A stretch of DNA of 64,000 bases from Tetragonia tetragonoides (GCA_038025085.1 CM076140.1:15768001-15832000), one strand, 5' to 3'; shown: positions 1 through 12,600, numbered from the stretch's first letter. The notes: generated by a model from the sequence alone, not told the origin. Numbers and translations are program-made.

Positions 1-54
1 TATAAGTTAACTAAGATAAGGATCAGTTCTCATGTTTCTCATATAAATAAGGGT

Positions 55-57
<3 letters not shown>

Positions 58-88
<31 letters not shown>
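58..88. repeat. (TA)n microsatellite
   Basis: A pure TA run directly precedes the first copy of a 600 bp duplicated block. The second copy of that block, at 1921, is also preceded by a TA run, so the microsatellite belongs to the duplicated structure or marks its preferred insertion context. Confidence 0.9.
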
Positions 89-92
<4 letters not shown>

Positions 93-690
93 TAAACGGG
101 CTATTAACTGCAGCTGAACGAGCTATTATGTGTACAAAAAATAAATATTAATTTTATAAGTAATAGCCATTTTGTTATTAAAAAAGCCAACCAAATTGAT
201 GATCATCAATGCTTTCTATTATGCCATGACTAACGAGGTACTATCTAAAGACAAACTAACAAAAGACTATAATTACCTTCATGTCACATGATAATAAATA
301 CATAAGACTACAATTACGTTCATGTCACTCGGGGTTTATCCATGTACACTCAAAGAGTAGTTGGTGCGGATTTGTCTGTGTTTTAACCCTGTACATCAAG
401 ACTACTAATATTAGTAATAACCTTTTTTAAAACTTAAAAAATAACCAAATTGAGCGTAACAAGACTATTTATTTATCTATTACCTGCAACTAAACGGGAT
501 ATTATCTACAACTAAATTGGATATTATGTGAATAAACAATGACAATGAATATTTTAAGTAATAGCCATTTTGTCTTACTAATAGCCAACCAAATTGATGA
601 TCATCAACGCTCTTCTATTAATCTATAGCTCATAAGATATTATCCAAACACAAAATAACTAATAACTCTATAAATAATAGCTTATTATAT
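89..690. repeat. Direct repeat copy A (about 600 bp)
   Basis: This block matches 1921-2521 almost base for base. Both begin with a TTTAAACGGGCTATTAACTG-like start and both end in an ATAATAGCTTATTAT-like tail. The two copies lie about 1.83 kb apart in the same orientation. No open frame, tRNA boxes or TG...CA LTR ends are visible, so it is described only as a non-coding dispersed or duplicated repeat. The body carries several TAATAGC-type words. Confidence 0.8.
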
Positions 691-699
691 ATATACACA

Positions 700-1110
700 T
701 TCCCGTGTGATGCATGGTTTGTGTATTTATAACAACTAAAATATTTTTGTTGTACAAACTTGAAACACTTTTCCGCCTATTTCACATCTTGCTACGAAAT
801 TTCTAATATGTGGACCTTTCTATACTCAAATCAACTTTCTTGTATTCCTGTTTATTTCTAGTTGCATGCTCCGCGTGATGCACGATTTTATATAAAAATA
901 TTTGGTTCCAAATAAAAACATTTCCTAATTGACATATGGTGCTAATAGAAGATACATGCACCTTTACTAACAGTACTTATTGAAGATACATGCACTTATA
1001 CTATGACATTAAGATGAGAACTAAATAGTACAAATAACAGTACATGCACGTATACTATTTGATGACATGTCAATATTTGCTTATGTGTCAAAACTTACGT
1101 GTCAATCTAG
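700..1110. repeat. Dispersed non-coding element, inverted copy at 41.4-41.8 kb
   Basis: The stretch contains GTGATGCACGATTTTA and TGATGACATGTCAATATTTG. The reverse complement of 41395-41830 reproduces the whole order of motifs with moderate divergence. It has no coding capacity. The GTGATGCACG-type motif recalls the ends of some plant Helitron-like repeats, but no TC start and no CTRR hairpin end could be fixed, so the class stays open. Confidence 0.7.
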
Positions 1111-1354
1111 CGCGGGCCCTTACCCCTTTCATTGGAGATACAACAATAATTTACTATTAAATAGACGCGTTAAATAGTAATCTTAGTCCTTCTTCGTTAT
1201 TCTTGAACTCAAGCATTCTTTATGAGTTCTTTATGATGAATTATTTAATAATTAGGATTTGATGTATTAGGATCACACATAGGATAATATGTATTGAGAT
1301 GTTAATTAATGTATGAATTGTAAAAGTCTCCTATTTATTTGTTTGATACATTAA

Positions 1355-1462
1355 GATTCATGCATGGCTTAAATGGCAATATTACATGACAATATGCTTA
1401 CTTGGCAAGTCCTACGTGTCATTATAGCATGGAACAACATTATATATATATATATATATACA
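1355..1462. repeat. Short direct repeat with TA tail, copy 1
   Basis: A GGCTTAAATGGCAATATTAC-type block runs into TCCTACGTGTCATTATAGCA and then a TA run. The same order recurs at 1790-1920. The two copies are about 435 bp apart and lie between the arms of the larger 600 bp direct repeat. Confidence 0.7.
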
Positions 1463-1789
1463 TACTGAATTACTGATGGAGGACCTGAGGGGTCATCCAA
1501 AAAGGGACCAAAGTGATGAGAAGGAACCGAAACGGGTTGCACCTGTCCTCTTCCATTCAAGATACAAAAAATAACCTTACTTCATTCTCAGTTTCTCAAT
1601 CCCAATTTTAAGCTTTAAATACTTGGAACTCAAAGCCCAAAGTGGCATTCTCGTATGAATTGCCGAAATGGACCAAAAGAGGTCATATTACCCGTGAGAT
1701 TGCATAAATGAAGAGGTCAATAATATGGCTTTCATTAGAGGTGGCTTAGTAAATGCATGAATTATTTAAGTCTCTTATTTAATCATTTG

Positions 1790-1877
1790 AGTTAATATGG
1801 CTTACATGGCAATGTTACTTGGCAAATTGCTTACATGGCAAGTCCTACGTGTCATTGTAGCAATTGACAACATTCAC

Positions 1878-1920
<43 letters not shown>
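1790..1920. repeat. Short direct repeat with TA tail, copy 2
   Basis: Second copy of the block at 1355-1462. It ends in a longer TA run (about 1880-1920) that abuts copy B of the 600 bp repeat. The TACGTGTCA word is kept in both copies. Confidence 0.7.
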
Positions 1921-1922
<2 letters not shown>

Positions 1923-2521
1923 TTTTTTAAACGGGCTATTAACTGCAACTGAACGAGCTATTATGTGTACAAAAAATAAATATTAATTTTTTAAGTAATA
2001 GCCATTTTGTTATTAAAAAAGCCAACCAAATTGATGATCATCAATGCTTTCTATTATGCCATGACTAACGAGGTACTATCTAAAGACAAACTAACAAAAG
2101 ACTTTAGTTACCTTCATGTCACATGATAATAGATACATAAGACTGTAATTACCTTCATGTCACTCGGGGTTTATCCAGTGCACACTCAAAGAGTATTGGG
2201 TGCGGATTTGTGTGTGTTTTAGCCTCGGACATCAGGTGACTACTAATATTAGTAATAGCCTTTTTAAAACAAAAAAAAAAAACAACCAAATTGAGCGCAA
2301 CGAGACAATTAATTTATCTATTACCTGCAACTAAACGGGATATTATCTACAACTAAATCTAATATTGTGTGAACAAATAATGACAATGAATTTTTTAAGT
2401 AATAGCTATATTGTCTTACTAATAGCCAACCAAATTGATGATTATCAACCCTTTTCTATTAATGTATAGCTCATAAGATATTATCCAAACACAAAATAAC
2501 TATTAACTCTAAAAATAATAG
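1921..2521. repeat. Direct repeat copy B (about 600 bp)
   Basis: Second copy of 89-690, in the same orientation. It differs by scattered substitutions and small indels, so the duplication is not very recent. It ends where the TTA microsatellite begins. Confidence 0.8.
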
Positions 2522-2522
2522 C

Positions 2523-2523
<1 letters not shown>

Positions 2524-2605
<82 letters not shown>
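2524..2605. repeat. (TTA)n microsatellite
   Basis: About 27 uninterrupted TTA units. A long isoleucine-run frame on the minus strand here is an artefact of the repeat. A truncated LINE begins a few bases downstream. Confidence 0.95.
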
Positions 2606-2610
2606 GCTAT

Positions 2611-3260
2611 TCTACGAGGGCCCGTTGACAATGTTTCTTGGAAGAACCTTAGTTGTTCTAACTTGGTACCACCAAAACATGTGTTTATTCTCTGGTTGGT
2701 ACTGCAAGGGCGATTGAGAACCAAGCATAGATTGTTCGCTTTGGGGATGCAATGTTCTTCATCTTGTGTGATGTGTAAAACACATTATCAAACTCTTCTA
2801 CACCTCTTTTTTGCATGCTCCATTACTCGAGGTGTGCGGCAGAAGGTGTTATTGCATTGGCTCGGTATTGATAGAAATGTTCTGCCATTGGAGCAGAAGT
2901 TAGCTTGGGTGTTAAAGAACACAAGAGGAAGGTATGCGAGAGTTGCGACACTATAGATGGCTTTTGCATCCACTGTCTATCATATATGGATTGAAAGAAA
3001 TATAAGAGTTTTCCATAGTATGAAAGATACAACTGGAAGAATGATTCTGCAAATCAAGTTTCACTGTTGTGTGCGAGCCTAGAGAAATCAGAAGTTGTCA
3101 TACTTCCTTGAGCGATTGTGATGTAAAAATAAAAACAGTATTTATTGGTTGTGATTTATTGCAGGTTGGTGTAGTTGTGTTTAGCCTCCTTCATGTCCGG
3201 GGAGAGGCTCTTGGTGTTTTTAAGCTGTAAGCTTGTGATGAGGGACTTGAGATAGGTCCT
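2611..3260 (+). pseudogene. L1-type LINE 3' fragment (zf-RVT domain), 5' truncated
   Basis: A frame open through 2663-2956 encodes the C-terminal zinc-binding domain of plant LINE reverse transcriptases. It has the aromatic-rich HVFILWLVLQGRLRT start and a C-x2-C-x7-H-x4-C cluster (CVMC...HLFFAC). The frame is interrupted by TAG, after which FASTVYHIWIERN continues the domain at about 2960-3000, so it is dead. No reverse transcriptase or endonuclease precedes it, so the copy is 5' truncated. It abuts the TTA microsatellite, a likely insertion target. The 3' limit is approximate because no clear poly(A) tail or target-site duplication was found. Confidence 0.75.
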
Positions 3261-3279
3261 GCTTTGTAACTTCTCATGG

Positions 3280-3960
3280 TGATTAATTGTAGTATTACTT
3301 TTCTTTTACCTTTGTATCACTTTTATTTCTTCTCGTCTCACTTTTATCTTACAGAGTAATGTCGATTTTATCGTTAAAAAAGTGATACCGTACAGTCAAA
3401 AACTAATACATCTCCGTAAAAAAGTGATACTTGATAGCTTTTTGGATGAAATGTAATACATGTTTATTTTTCCCCCTCAGTATCAATTTTACTAAATACA
3501 GTCCACCTTTTTTCCCCAATACAAATATCACTCTTAATTCATGGAGTATTACTTTTCTTACATCCCGTACTAATTTTAAATTTTCTTGTATCACTTTTAT
3601 CATTCAAAATATAATACTCTACCATCGAAAACTAATACTTCCCAGTCAAAAAGTGATACTTATTAAAATGATGAAAAAGACAGTAAAAAAGGATACCCTC
3701 AATGTCAATTTTACTAAAATGGGTCATATCACTTTTTCTACCTAACAATATCACATTTAATTCTGGGAATATTACTTTTTTTTTTTTTGGTGGGAGGGAG
3801 TATTACTACTTTTTTTTTCAACCAATATCTCTTTTATTTCTTCTCGTATCACTTTTATTGTATATAGAGAGGTATTATTTGTACTTACTTTTATTGTTCA
3901 AAAACCAATACCTTATAGTCAGAAAGTAATACTACACAATCAAAAAATGATACTTATTAC
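3280..3960. repeat. Degenerate repeats rich in GTATCAC / GTGATAC
   Basis: The words GTATCACTTTTAT, AGTATTACTTTT and AAAAAGTGATACTT recur several times at roughly 230-250 bp spacing, with three recognisable rounds (about 3290-3530, 3545-3775 and 3800-3960). Frames of 66-104 codons here are chance frames through low-complexity DNA. Confidence 0.6.
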
Positions 3961-4194
3961 TCCTAAAATCCGATTGTGTCTTTGTGTCAAGTACAATTGA
4001 AAATTAGATTTCAACCAAAACAAGAACGAAGTCAGAAGACCAAATAACAACCAACCCTTGGGTTGTTTGTATTTCATTCATAACTCTCACATTATTACAT
4101 ACACTCTCTTCTTTCTTCAATTTATCAATCACGGTTTGTTCATTCTCTAAGATGACAAATCCCCAAAAATCCATAAAGCCAAACAATCTCCAAT

Positions 4195-4700
4195 CTAGTG
4201 ATCTCCCTCATTAGTTATAGTCATCACCCCTAACCTTCCCCTAGCTTCCTCTTCATCACGCATAACCATCACCCCAGAAGGTGGAGGTAGCCAAACCGAG
4301 TCCGCAACCTTGCTGCTCGGCCTCTTCGAAATCATACACAAGTAGATCTGCAAATGAGCTCATTCCCTGACTTTTTGCTGCAGTAACAACATCACCATTA
4401 AATTAAATTAAATTTACAGAACATATCAATCTACTGATCGAAAATTCGAGAAATGAAATGAAATGTGTGCAGAATTTGGACTCACCTATGTAGGGGAGGA
4501 AGAGAGAGGGTGAGGAGAGAGAATGATTGAGATGCAGAACAACAAAAAGATAGTGAGCAGAGAGAATTATTGAGATGCAGAACAGCAGAAAGATGGTGAA
4601 GAGAAATAGGGGGTGGAGAGAGAGAAAGAACTGGGTGGGGAGAGCAAGAGTTAAGAACTAGGAAGAGCAAAGGTAAAAAAAAATAAATTAAAATTAAAGA
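4195..4700 (-). CDS. Candidate small two-exon gene (46-aa ORF), unrecognised
   Basis: On the minus strand a pyrimidine-rich leader (about 4486-4700) ends at a good donor (CATAG|GTGAG), followed by a 138 bp intron (4348-4485) with acceptor TTTGCAG. Exon 2 holds an ATG at 4335 and a 46-aa frame ending at 4195. The product begins MISKRPSSKVADSVWLPPPS and ends TNEGDH; it is charged, with a DEEEARGR stretch and no signal peptide or membrane segment. The leader contains a 43 bp tandem duplication (4518-4603). I do not recognise a family. It may be a small peptide gene, the tail of a longer gene whose first exon is non-coding, or a long non-coding RNA. Confidence 0.35.
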
Positions 4701-5751
4701 AACGCTGATGTCATATTAGGTGCGCCTCAGCTTGCGGGCGCCGCAAACAAGATTTTAAATGGAAAGCAAAATTAAGATTTATTTTCTAATTGGAATATAT
4801 TCGGCAGATTTGGTAACTACATTAGGATACTCACATGGTGAGTACCTAATAAAAATGGTAGTCATTCACCTTGTGTATCGTAAACGTTTTATTTGATTTT
4901 CAAAAATATATAATTATTCCTAGAAAGTTTGCTCAGTGAAAAAAAAATTTGACCATTTGGTATCGATTACCGAATAAGTTGATCCTAATTAATTATTTGA
5001 GTGTTGTTCCTAGTTATTTACATTTTTCATTGGATGTAAACGTGTGTAAGATACACATTTTGTATCGCAGTATCGGTGGAGCAGCAGTGTTACTTTCAGT
5101 CTTTTACCCACAAGATGTGAGTTCGATTCTCATAACTTACAACTTAAGATTCCTTTTATATCCTCCTCTAGCATTGCTCATAAATATAACTATATAAGGA
5201 TACCAATTGAGCAACAGATTGGTTAGTTAAATATGGTATGGCACATACAACTACTTATGTATGGCAGTCCCTCCTAGTCTCGAACTAGAGCACATTATCT
5301 TCTATGATCCAATAAGAGTTTACCTTGAGAGCAGGGTCACCTTGAGAGCAGAGTCTCCTAATCGCTTTGCTAACCTTAAAAAATTAATGGGACTGGAAAA
5401 AGCTAGGCAGTTACAAGGAAGTTCTACAAGATGTTTGTCAACTAAGTTGTACTTTCAGTGATTTTCTTGTCAACCGAGATTCTCAATGCAAGGCAACAGA
5501 GCAAACCATAATCTAGGACGATTCTCAATCATACAATCAATAGTAACCAACTGGAGATTGATGTTGGTATCAATGTTATGTTCATTTCTCAAGAATGATG
5601 GCAATTTGGCAGTGTCAGCATGTGTACACATAGAAGATAAATATTACATCCATCAATTTATTCGGATCAATATATACATAGACTATGTATTCATGTCCAT
5701 TTTAGTTTTGACCTATTGATGGCTGAAATCCCTCTTCAATAGGCTACTTAT
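4700..5751. other. Intergenic, AT-rich, with tRNA-like B box near 5120
   Basis: No convincing gene. At about 5112-5125 GAGTTCGATTCTC fits a Pol III B box (GWTCRANNC), preceded by a GGTGGAGCAGCAGTG stretch, so a tRNA-derived SINE relic is possible around 5070-5215. Frames at 4949-5197, 5261-5461 and 5486-5719 show no domain and lie in AT-rich sequence. Confidence 0.4.
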
Positions 5752-6174
5752 GTAACGCCTCGATTTGGATCACACTAATAAGCATAATTATAAACCTATA
5801 ATCCAATCCGATGCGTCATCGTCGTACTTGCCGTTAGGCAAATACCAGGCTAAGAATGATATAGAGAAGCCAAACTTATATTACACATTCAAGTTATTTA
5901 ATTGTTACATAGTATACTACATAGTGTTCTCGTCTATTTGTGGAAGCCAAGGTACAACAATACAACATAAACAAGAGCTAACGAAACATAAAAGACTTTC
6001 ATCCATCCTTGCTGTCACCCTTGTCCAAAATCTTTTTACAACCACAATCCACAAAAAGAGAAACAAACACAAAAACAAAGAAAAATTAGCGAAAGCTAAG
6101 TAAACTCAACCCACCATGTAAATTTCATTTTAGTTGTACTTAAAATACATTTAGCATCAACAAACAACTTAATT

Positions 6175-6216
<42 letters not shown>

Positions 6217-6847
6217 TCAGTAATAACAATATTATTTAAGGAGATTGTATTTCCTTTTATCATGTTCCATTGATTTCATTCATATATACACAATCATGCA
6301 CACATACTTACACCCAAAAAAAATAACAAACATGCAATAATATACTCAAGCACATTATTACTTAGAAAATGACCTTTGAGGTCTAATTATCACATAAACT
6401 ACTATTTCACAAGTCATACAACAACTTAGACTTAACTAGTTATGGTTAGTCAAAATCTTGAGTTAGGTAGTGTGAAAGAGCATGCATACTCAGACACTTA
6501 GAGTCTTGCACTCAGGTTTGTCAACCCTACATAATCATTTATCATTTTTATTTTTTCATCATGTGCGCGTAATTATAAACTTGGTTTATCACCCTACTCA
6601 AATATCTCATAAACTCATATTAAACCGTGATTAAGCGAAACTCTCAGGATTAATGAATCCCTACAGCTTAATTACCAATGGATTTAATCCTACATCATTT
6701 TATTAAAGTGTGCACACTAACATTCTTTTCAATATCCTAAGCTAGGGTACCAAGTTTATTAGGAGCACGCTACAAGTTTAAGTTAATTAATCAAACTCCT
6801 TCTCTTTATTTTTCAATCGGTCATATTCATCTCAATATACATGTTTA
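5752..6847. other. Intergenic repeat-like region with (AAT)n
   Basis: Starts with TGTAACGCCTCGATTTGGAT, a beginning typical of plant dispersed or LTR-type repeats. It continues as A/C/T-rich non-coding DNA with an AAT microsatellite at about 6176-6217. No terminal repeat partner was found inside the window, so an LTR call is not made. The 112-codon frame at 5765-6103 is lysine/asparagine-rich and has no recognisable domain. Confidence 0.4.
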
Positions 6848-7455
6848 TGTTAGGATTTGCCCTATGAACTAATCATAATAAGAATTAATAATTGCATTAT
6901 TGGTTGGACTATGAAAACCGATCTTTACTTAATATGGGTAATCGTAATGTTTTGCTAGAAACCAATTATGGTTTGTGGGCCCGGAAAGAGTTTTGGACTT
7001 ACTGCCACATTAAGTAAACCAACAGGGTCGCACACTTAACAGACTCGTTTTATTAGAAGGGTCTAATTCGGATTAGGCCCATCACACACTTAACCTAATC
7101 AGCCATCCTACCTCCCTATATATATCGGAACTCCTGATCAGTTAGGGTTACACGTGATAATCAGTTTTCACGAAACCCTAACTGTGTGTCATTAGAGTAA
7201 GGAGAGAATGGAGGTTGTGAACGGGATCACTATACTAGCATACTGACGTGTGGATTCGAGCCTGTGTGTGGATACCAGTTGAGGCACGACATCTGACGTG
7301 TTAATCCATACCCAACCACTGTTCATCCAACCAGCGACCAAAGAGTGAGGTAGGATTTCAATTTGATATTTAATTACAGTAATCACATGTTTTTCTGGGT
7401 TAATCGAATTTCTATTATGCATGTATGATCATGTTAGTAGTTAGAAATTCCTTCG
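6848..7455 (+). mobile_element. Possible solo copia-type LTR
   Basis: The block opens with TGTTAGGATTTGCCC, a start common in plant copia LTRs. It has a TATA-like CTATATATATCGG near 7117 followed by an AGGGTTACACGTG leader, as in an LTR promoter. GTTTA precedes the start and recurs at 7456-7460, a possible 5 bp target-site duplication. The inferred 3' end would be CG rather than CA, and a 5 bp match can be chance, so the right border is tentative. No internal gag/pol or second LTR is nearby, hence solo. Confidence 0.4.
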
Positions 7456-9470
7456 GTTTATTCACATTTCTATTATTTCTATTTAAGGGCAAAGCATAAT
7501 TAATATATCTCCATACTTAATCAAATCATCAATCATTCACACTTTCTCCACTTATCATTCGGTCATCATCATATCTCACTACATTACTTAACATAAACCA
7601 TACTTGCTCATTATTAATCATTCACACAATTTGTCATGTATATATAAACTCATCTAAATAACTCATCCTCCATGCTTAAATAATTCATACTCAATTCGGT
7701 CATCATATGAACATCTTATCAATCATCAAATTTAATCATTACTTAATCATCTCAATTATCATGCAAGATCACAAGTCATTATTCAACCATCAAATTCAAT
7801 TATACAAGCTAATAATCATGCTTCTAACATTTAACTCATTCCGCTATCTCACACAATCAACAAACTACTTATCAAGCTTTAATTAACTAACTAAAATACA
7901 TGCTTTAATCACTTAATCAATTATGCCATACATGTTTAACAAAATCAATTAATCAAGATAGATCATAATCATGACAAAACATTTATCAAAACCTATCTAG
8001 CATATAATTTAAATAAAAACACGTGATTATCTTTTTAAGTTCATTAATATGGGGCTTTTAACTTTTAGTGGACATGAGAGTACCTTTGCTTGAGCTCCAA
8101 TGATCTCTTCCTTCCTCTAGCTTCCTCTTTTCTCACTCACTAACACAAGCTCCTAATTTTGTGACAACAATTTACAAGTATTAATAATCAATCCTCAATT
8201 TCATTTCTCTTCTTTTCTTCATATCCTTTTCAGTCTTAGGCCAATTTATACCTAAAAGTAACCCTTTTAATTTTCTAAAAATTCTATAATTAATCTAAGT
8301 GATATTAACCTCTTCATTAATCATCTAAGTTTCGAAAATTACTAGATTTAAAGTGAGAAAATCGTGATTATTTGTTTATGGTCAAAATAAGTCAAGATTG
8401 AAAGTTACGTAAATGATCCATACATGAACATGCAAGAACGTAAAATCGACTTTAGACTTATATTAATCAAGATCTTTGATTTTAACTACTCCTTTACAAA
8501 GATTAATTCTTTTTATCATGATTTTATCATTTATCAACTTTTTAGGGGTTTAAGTTCTTTAACATGATTTCTAAGTGATTTATGATTATTGAACTAGAAT
8601 AAGAAGTTGAAGAGTTTTGGACCTTGAAGGTGGAAGGGTGGTGCTCTCGAGGGTTCAGGGTCGGTACGTCCTGGAGACGATGGAGATGCGGTAGAGATGA
8701 TGGTGGTTAATCAAAGAACACAAATAAGAGTTAGGGATTGTTTAGAGAAGGAGGAAATAATTAGTGTAAAAGATTTAAATGAATGAATGTGTGAGTTTTA
8801 TTTTTCTTACAACTTCTTCTTCCTTTCTCTTCTTCTTCTCTCACGTCTTCTCTCTCTTTCTCTCTACTTCATTTCTTCTTTGTTTTGTTTGATTTAAGCT
8901 TGAACTAAAGATGATAATTTTTATTAGGGTGTTAGTGATGAAGTGACAAGAGAGTAATTGAGGGAAAAATGTGAGTGATGAAACCGGTTTTGGGAAGAGA
9001 AAAAGAAGGACTTTGGGCTTTTCAATTACTTGTGATGTTGGTTGTAATATTTTGATAAGAGAAAACAATGATGATCTAAGGTATGGCTACCCTTATATTA
9101 ATTGCCTCATTTTCTCTTCTCTCTAATTTAAAAACTCTAAAAATTCCTTCTCTCACTCTTTCTCTTCCCACCCGGCCACTCTCTCTTTCTTCCTCATGCA
9201 AAATTCTTTTATTTTCTTCTTTCTCTTATTTCATGTAAAATGGTTTATGCAATAGTGTTATCGCATGGTGTTTGGGTGATATGGTCATAGTTCACATGGT
9301 GGATTATTAGGGAGTTGCCAAGTGTAAATTGGCCTGAGAAATGTCTTTACGTGTACAGAAAGACCTTGAAACTGTTTTTTGAGATTTAGCCTCAAGCGAC
9401 CATCATCCATCTTTGTCAGGGTAAGTATAAATGACTTATTGACTTATGTGGTGAATCTTCTAAGGGAATA
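7456..9470. other. Intergenic AT-rich DNA, no gene seen
   Basis: A long run of ATCATT/AATCAT-rich sequence gives way to CT-rich stretches around 8820-8870 and 9110-9230. The only longish frame (8841-9068 minus) lies across the pyrimidine-rich tract and shows no domain. Nothing else could be supported. Confidence 0.5.
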
Positions 9471-9474
9471 AAAA

Positions 9475-9654
9475 ATGTCAGATATGGAATGCAACGATGG
9501 GGATGTGTCCGGTCCTAAGGAATTGAGTGAGCTCCTGAGTGAGTTGATCCTTGACGTGGAGGTTTCTAGGGAAGTTATTGACCCAACTCCTCCCGGGGTA
9601 CCTTCGGTTTCACCATCGATCTCACCACCATCGCGAGGCCATGTTAGGAGTTGA
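9475..9654 (+). CDS. Unrecognised short ORF (59 aa)
   Basis: An ATG frame encodes an acidic N-terminal half (MSDMECNDGDVSGPKELSEL...) and a Pro/Ser-rich tail (SPSISPPSRG). The composition is more protein-like than its AT-rich surroundings. A further frame at 9710-9937 (RGHPALRHWRAKWEFYEIL) follows, so both may be remnants of one retroelement gag-like or transposon gene. No family is recognised and no splice signals link them convincingly. Confidence 0.25.
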   Translation: MSDMECNDGDVSGPKELSELLSELILDVEVSREVIDPTPPGVPSVSPSISPPSRGHVRS

Positions 9655-12600
9655 GAGGAAATCTTTTTTTGTCACTTTTGCATGCCAACAATCATGAGTA
9701 GGGTCAGTATTGCATGAGCAGAACTTTGAGATGAATATGATGTGTTTTGAGTATATTGTATTTGTCTTGATTTTAAAAAGCAAATTGTCTTTCTTATGGG
9801 AAAACCTACGTGAGCCGATCATGTTCTTCTCAGAGTTATTGAGAGGTCACCCAGCTTTGAGGCATTGGCGTGCAAAGTGGGAGTTTTATGAAATTTTGTG
9901 GGTGAAAATTCATGGACATGTGCGCCATAATTACTAATGTGTTACGTATACCACTTCATCATTTTATTCTAAGTGGTTCTTATTACCCTGAACCTTATTT
10001 GAGGTAAGGTTCAACGATATTCGAGGTAGAGCTATCAAAAGGTCGTGTTAGGGCGCGTCATGTTGATCCCAAAACACATAAGTTTGATATGAAATATAAG
10101 ATAATTGCATTTTGAGACAATTTTGTGTAATTGCGTAAGATTCAGGTAATTCATGTTAATGTCATGTTCTTGTTGGGTCGTCTTGTGTCGTGTCATGTTG
10201 TATTCGTGTTTCTTCTCAAAGATGTCACAAAAACAGATTTACTCTCTACAACAACGTTCACCATTACTTCTATGACACAATGACTCTCTCATTAGTAGGT
10301 CTAGATGCACTCCACTCGAAAACCAAGTACAATTTATTTCAATAAGATAAAAAGATATAAAAATGTCAATATAAACTAAGCTCGTGAATAAAAATCCAAT
10401 CATACGAAAATATGGATGGTTGTACTTGTACATCAACATCAAGAACTACAATTTCACATTCTAACTCTGAAACAGTCCATAAAAACCCAAATGTCTCTCT
10501 TTCTTGATGTTATTTATATCACTCAAAAAATCCAAAATGTTCGTTACTTGAGCATCATGTTAATCTGAATCTATCAGAAACAACACAAAGGTTGAGACAA
10601 ATAACGCCATAAATTGAAAACATTTTTGTTTGACTAACCCAATCTACGAAAACGCAACTTGCTCCTTAACATTGTTAAAAAAAAACAATCTTATTAGAGC
10701 ACAACAAAGTTGATGAATATCAAAAACATTGTATCAATAACAGCACATGCGGATTACATAGGAATAAAAAGGAGAGTATTCTACCTCGGGCTTGAGGTCT
10801 CAAAACAGTAATACAAATGAACTTGTCTCCTTCCTTCATAAGGCACGTGACCTAGATTCATCATAAATATGCACTTAATTTTTGTAATTTGAAATTGAAA
10901 TCCAAACCATAAAGTAATAATAATTATAAAGATAATCATGATACTGATAGTTGAAAATATCTGGTGTTGGTTCTGATAAGCTGCGCTAGCCTCCCTTTCA
11001 CTTATCGCATGATATATTCACGTGGATACTAGGGGGAGTAAGAAGGAGGACAAAACAAAACAAAATCATTCCTCAATACTGTGAACATTAAAAAGTACAA
11101 GAATAACAGAATAAATTATACGAGAAATTAAAATAGAGAAAAATTATTACTAAACATAAAGACATTTCTCAAATCAGTAATGTTTTCACAGTGCCGTTTT
11201 GTCTCAAGGTGGATCTTAAAATGCTCAAACATCAACCGCCTAACCAAATCTTGGTTATTATCAACAACGTTGATGTGTTTAACACCCCTTTGGTAAAGTT
11301 GAACCCAAAGGGGTGCAACAGAAACACTGGACACAAGTTGTTGATGAATGTATCTGAATTTTTTATTTGAAAAATAAGCAATTTCAATTCTAACATTTAA
11401 AATTCAACCAATGTTTGGCAAGCTATACAATTTCATATCCTGAATTTGCACATAAATTAATGAAAAACATAATTGAAATATCATTTCTATTGACATTTGT
11501 ATATAGAATCATGTCTCAAGCTTTTAACCACTAATGACAATCAAGAAAAAAAAAATACAAAATACAAAATACACATAAATAAGCAAAATCTATAGAAAAA
11601 CCAAATTAAAATTCCATCAAACTATAAATCTCAATCTGAACCAAATATAATCTAAAGCATAAACTCAAAAAGGTAGGGGGGAAAAAGATATCGAGTACAA
11701 GAGCAAAATTGGGAAAATTAGGGCAAAAAGAAGAAATCAGACAAAAAAAATGGCAAAACTTCTTCTCAGGTTTAGTGTTAAAATACCTCTACTCCAACAT
11801 GTTGTTAGAGATATTAGTTGTCTTAATTTTACATTACTCATAATTCTCTGTCATGATAAAAGAGGGTAAAAGAGACTTGTTATTCCCCAGCAGTTCTTAT
11901 TATTTAAACTGAATTTGAGCATGTGTTGCGAATGGGTGCATGTTACGCACCGTGTTACTTTACTATTAACTTAGAAACCACGTTTGTGAGATAGGAAGAA
12001 ATTGAAAATTAATTTTGCATGATTTGATTAGATGGTAGACGATTTGGGAGAGAAAGAAAGAGATCAAAATTTTTTGATTTTTAAATAAGAAAGACAAGTG
12101 GCACAAAGAAGGAAAAAAACCAATTGCAATAAAAGTAGTCTTACCGTAACTCATCATTATTTCCTCTTCCCAAATATTTGCTCTATTCTCACAAGCAATT
12201 GAAGAGACCAAATCTCTCTTTTTCTCTTCTCAAAGTCGGTCATCACTCATTCTCTCTTATTCTCTCATTTAAATCTACTGTCTCGTCTACTACTACCACT
12301 CCAATTAAAACACAAACTAACTCTAGTAGTAAAAAAGAAGCGAAGAAAGTTAAGAAGGTAGATAGAAAAAGAAGAATTCGAGAGCTGCTAGAAGAAGAGG
12401 AAAGGGTAAGAAGAAAATAAAACTCAACTCATATAATTCATTCATTCATCCACTTCGTTCATACTCTATCACTATATCTCTTGATCTCTTAAGGAATCTT
12501 TGCTTGTGCTCTTGTGAGCACCACCTTCATTATCATTGCAGCTCCACCGTCACCCGAGAGGACCAACTCCGGACCACCAAGGCAACCACCACACCTCATC

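Noticed and set aside
2509..2724. Minus-strand frame with a long Ile run
   Set aside because: It crosses the TTA microsatellite and the antisense of a LINE fragment.
3431..3929. Possible CRISPR-like regular repeats (GTATCAC words)
   Set aside because: Repeat words are short, degenerate and irregular, in a plant nuclear context with no cas genes.
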